NCBI GenBank assembly: GCA_020433835.1
Contig: JAGRBY010000382.1
Coordinates: 1-6,973, forward strand
Reading direction: 5' to 3'
Origin: Anaerolineae bacterium
Lineage (GTDB): Bacteria; Chloroflexota; Anaerolineae; 4572-78; J111
Length of the DNA: 6,973 nucleotides
Below, piece after piece: positions 5,677 to 6,973 of this stretch. The notes below the pieces were generated by a model, which saw nothing but the letters and a program-made list of their open reading frames with translations, was not told the origin of the DNA and made no database searches. The position numbers and the translations under genes were made by a program. Within the stretch, counting starts at the first letter, position 1. Every line of letters begins with the position of its first letter.

Positions 5677-5682
5677 GAGGAA
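5677..5682 (+). promoter_or_regulatory. Ribosome binding site for the lipoprotein gene or a five-codon leader ORF
   Basis: GAGGAA lies five bases before GTG 5688, which is in frame with the lipoprotein, and three bases before ATG 5686, which is not. It is too far from ATG 5700 or ATG 5730 to serve them directly. The site therefore points either to a GTG start or to a short coupled leader peptide. Confidence 0.6.
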
Positions 5683-5685
5683 GCA

Positions 5686-5703
5686 ATGTGTGCGCAACAA
5701 TGA
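5686..5703 (+). CDS. Possible five-codon leader ORF (MCAQQ)
   Basis: ATG at 5686-5688 follows GAGG at 5677-5680 and encodes Met-Cys-Ala-Gln-Gln before TGA at 5701-5703. Its stop overlaps the ATG at 5700 (ATGA), which is in frame with the lipoprotein gene. This is the classic geometry of translational coupling. An ORF this short occurs easily by chance, and the same ribosome site could simply serve GTG 5688. Confidence 0.25.
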   Translation: MCAQQ

Positions 5704-6973
5704 TTGTTGAAGGCCCAATACGAAGGGAGATGGCGCGTCCAACTCGCTGGCGACTAAGAACGCTTTTAATTTTCCTGCTTCTCGCTCTTTTTGGATGTAA
5801 TAACGGTACATCCGGCTCAAATTCGTCCCTTTTAGATGGGACAACCGAATTTGAAAAAGGCGTTATTGCCGAACTCCCTAATCCACAAACCTATCGTCTT
5901 GGCCTGCATACCGAAGTAACCGGTGCTGGAGCCCAAATAGGCGATTTGACCATCCGCGCTGCCCGTTTGGCTGTTGAAGAGATAAACGCCGCCGGAGGCG
6001 TTAATGGTATTCCCCTTGAACTCGTCGTTCGCGACGTACGCTCCGACCCGCAAATTGCATTAGAAGAATATCGACAGGCCGTGGCTGAAGATAATCTGGT
6101 GGCCCTGCTAGGGCCGCTCAAATCGGCTTATGCTATCTTGATGGTGCCTGAACACAAGCAGCAAACCCTGCCGATGTTTATCGGAGCCACCAACTACACC
6201 CTCACCGAGCAAGGAGCCGATAACCTCTTTCGCGCTCGCCCCAGCGACCGTTTAGGTGCGGCGGCGATGGTTACCATCGCCATCGACGAGCTTGATTCTA
6301 AACGCATCGGCCTGGTGTACGACAGCGATGCCTTTGGCAGCGGCGGGGCCGAACTTGTTCGCCGCGAGCTGAGCCGGCGTAACCTATCGCCGGCTGTCGA
6401 TATCAGCTATACCACCAACACCGGCGAGTTCGATCAACTCGTCCGGCGGCTGGCCAATGCGCAGGTCGATATGATATTAATTTACGGCACCAACCAAACC
6501 GATGTTGGCCGCCTGCTGCGAACCATCCGCTACTGGGATTTGGATATTCCGATCTTTACGTCGCCCGGTGGCTCCTCGGTTGTTACCCATAATGTTGCCG
6601 CCGAAGCCCAGGACGGTATCTTGGCTATCAGCGACGGCTTTTTACGCGACTCACCCAAGACGGCCCGTTTTCAAGATGCTTTCGTGCGCCGTTTTGGTCT
6701 ACAGCCCGATACCTACGTGGCCTGGGCTTATGACGCGGTTTATCTTTTAGCCGATGTACTGGCTAAGCATCCTGAGGCCACCGGCAACGAACTCAACGAC
6801 CTTATTCGCCAATCGTCATATGAAGGTACGCAAGGTCGCTATCAATTTGATGAAAAAGGCGAAGGGCTGCATTCCGTAACCATTGTGCATATGCAGGATG
6901 GCATTCCCCAGCCGGTTGGCACCTACAGTCTGGCCAGATTTGCGCCCAACAGCAGTTGGTACACCGTTAAAAC
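5688..6973 (+). CDS. ABC-type solute-binding lipoprotein, Leu/Ile/Val-binding family (3' end outside window)
   Basis: The frame is open to the right edge, so the C-terminus is missing. Counting from ATG 5730, residues 1-23 form a lipoprotein signal: basic MARPTRWRLR, hydrophobic TLLIFLLLAL, then the lipobox LFGC with Cys23 as the lipidated residue. A short Ser/Gly/Asn linker follows, then a family-6 periplasmic-binding fold: YRLGLHTEVTGAGAQ (55-69), AARLAVEEINAAGGVNGIPLELVVRD (77-102), ALLGPLKSAYA (125-135), and further on KRIGLVYDSDAFG and DTYVAWAYDAVYLLADVL. This is the layout of branched-chain amino acid, amide or urea receptors; the ligand cannot be read. It should be anchored outside the membrane and feed an ABC permease, which is not in the window. 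GTG 5688 is chosen because GAGGAA sits correctly before it; ATG 5730 gives the cleaner signal peptide and ATG 5700 is a third option. About 414 residues from 5730 are visible, already full length for a simple receptor, so a C-terminal extension is possible. Confidence 0.88.
   Translation, partial: MCATMIVEGPIRREMARPTRWRLRTLLIFLLLALFGCNNGTSGSNSSLLDGTTEFEKGVIAELPNPQTYRLGLHTEVTGAGAQIGDLTIRAARLAVEEINAAGGVNGIPLELVVRDVRSDPQIALEEYRQAVAEDNLVALLGPLKSAYAILMVPEHKQQTLPMFIGATNYTLTEQGADNLFRARPSDRLGAAAMVTIAIDELDSKRIGLVYDSDAFGSGGAELVRRELSRRNLSPAVDISYTTNTGEFDQLVRRLANAQVDMILIYGTNQTDVGRLLRTIRYWDLDIPIFTSPGGSSVVTHNVAAEAQDGILAISDGFLRDSPKTARFQDAFVRRFGLQPDTYVAWAYDAVYLLADVLAKHPEATGNELNDLIRQSSYEGTQGRYQFDEKGEGLHSVTIVHMQDGIPQPVGTYSLARFAPNSSWYTVK

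Larger units (their letters stand above)
5143..5687. other. Long non-coding stretch rich in inverted repeats
   Basis: These 545 bases hold no believable gene in any frame. In order, one sees a small hairpin CTCGGT/ACCGAG (5189-5194 with 5204-5209), the three-part repeat at 5223-5282, a distant 12-base inverted pair with one mismatch (5345-5356 with 5426-5437), an AT-rich part at about 5440-5550, and the folded segment 5555-5625 followed by the CTGATAA hairpin. The stretch separates the pentapeptide gene from the lipoprotein gene and must contain the latter's promoter, which I could not place. Confidence 0.6.

Overview
This is a 6,973-base bacterial chromosomal window of moderate GC, with GC-richer genes separated by long AT-rich, hairpin-rich gaps. 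The gene content is a tandem FHA-domain protein, a long pentapeptide-repeat protein, a PaaI-type thioesterase, a GLYR-type beta-hydroxyacid dehydrogenase and a family-6 solute-binding lipoprotein. Together with the loose gene packing, this style fits a Chloroflexota (Anaerolineae-like) genome. That assignment is an inference from style, not from a marker gene.

Layout. 1-389 (+) is the 3' end of a DusB/NifR3-type tRNA-dihydrouridine synthase. 425-1087 (-) is an unrecognised 220-residue protein that converges on it. 1088-1401 is a gap and leader holding a bulged hairpin and a G-poor tract. 1402-2265 (+) is a 287-residue GLYR/3-hydroxyisobutyrate-dehydrogenase-type reductase. 2298-2360 is a perfect 22-bp inverted repeat between two converging genes. 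2369-2878 (-) is a hotdog-fold thioesterase. 2879-3096 is a divergent gap that contains a branched foldable element just before the next gene. 3097-4140 (+) is a double-FHA protein with a cysteine-containing N-terminus. 4141-4536 is an AT-rich gap. 4537-5142 (+) is a pentapeptide-repeat protein. 5143-5687 is a large non-coding stretch full of inverted repeats. From 5688 to the end (+) runs a lipoprotein solute-binding protein that is still open at the window edge.

How the genes relate. No operon is evident: most genes have their own Shine-Dalgarno site and a gap of more than 100 bases in front of them. The two enzymes at 1402-2878 are convergent, and the thioesterase and FHA genes are divergent. 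The FHA protein (phospho-threonine reader type), the pentapeptide protein (a beta-helical scaffold) and the solute-binding lipoprotein are typical accessory signalling or interaction parts, but the sequence does not link them in one pathway.

I do not see a convincing new multi-gene system. The best leads are the structured non-coding elements before the FHA gene and before the lipoprotein gene, the five-codon ORF at the lipoprotein start, the three-part inverted repeat at 5223-5282, the unequal decay of the two FHA binding sites, and the unbroken pentapeptide helix with a 150-bp internal duplication signature.
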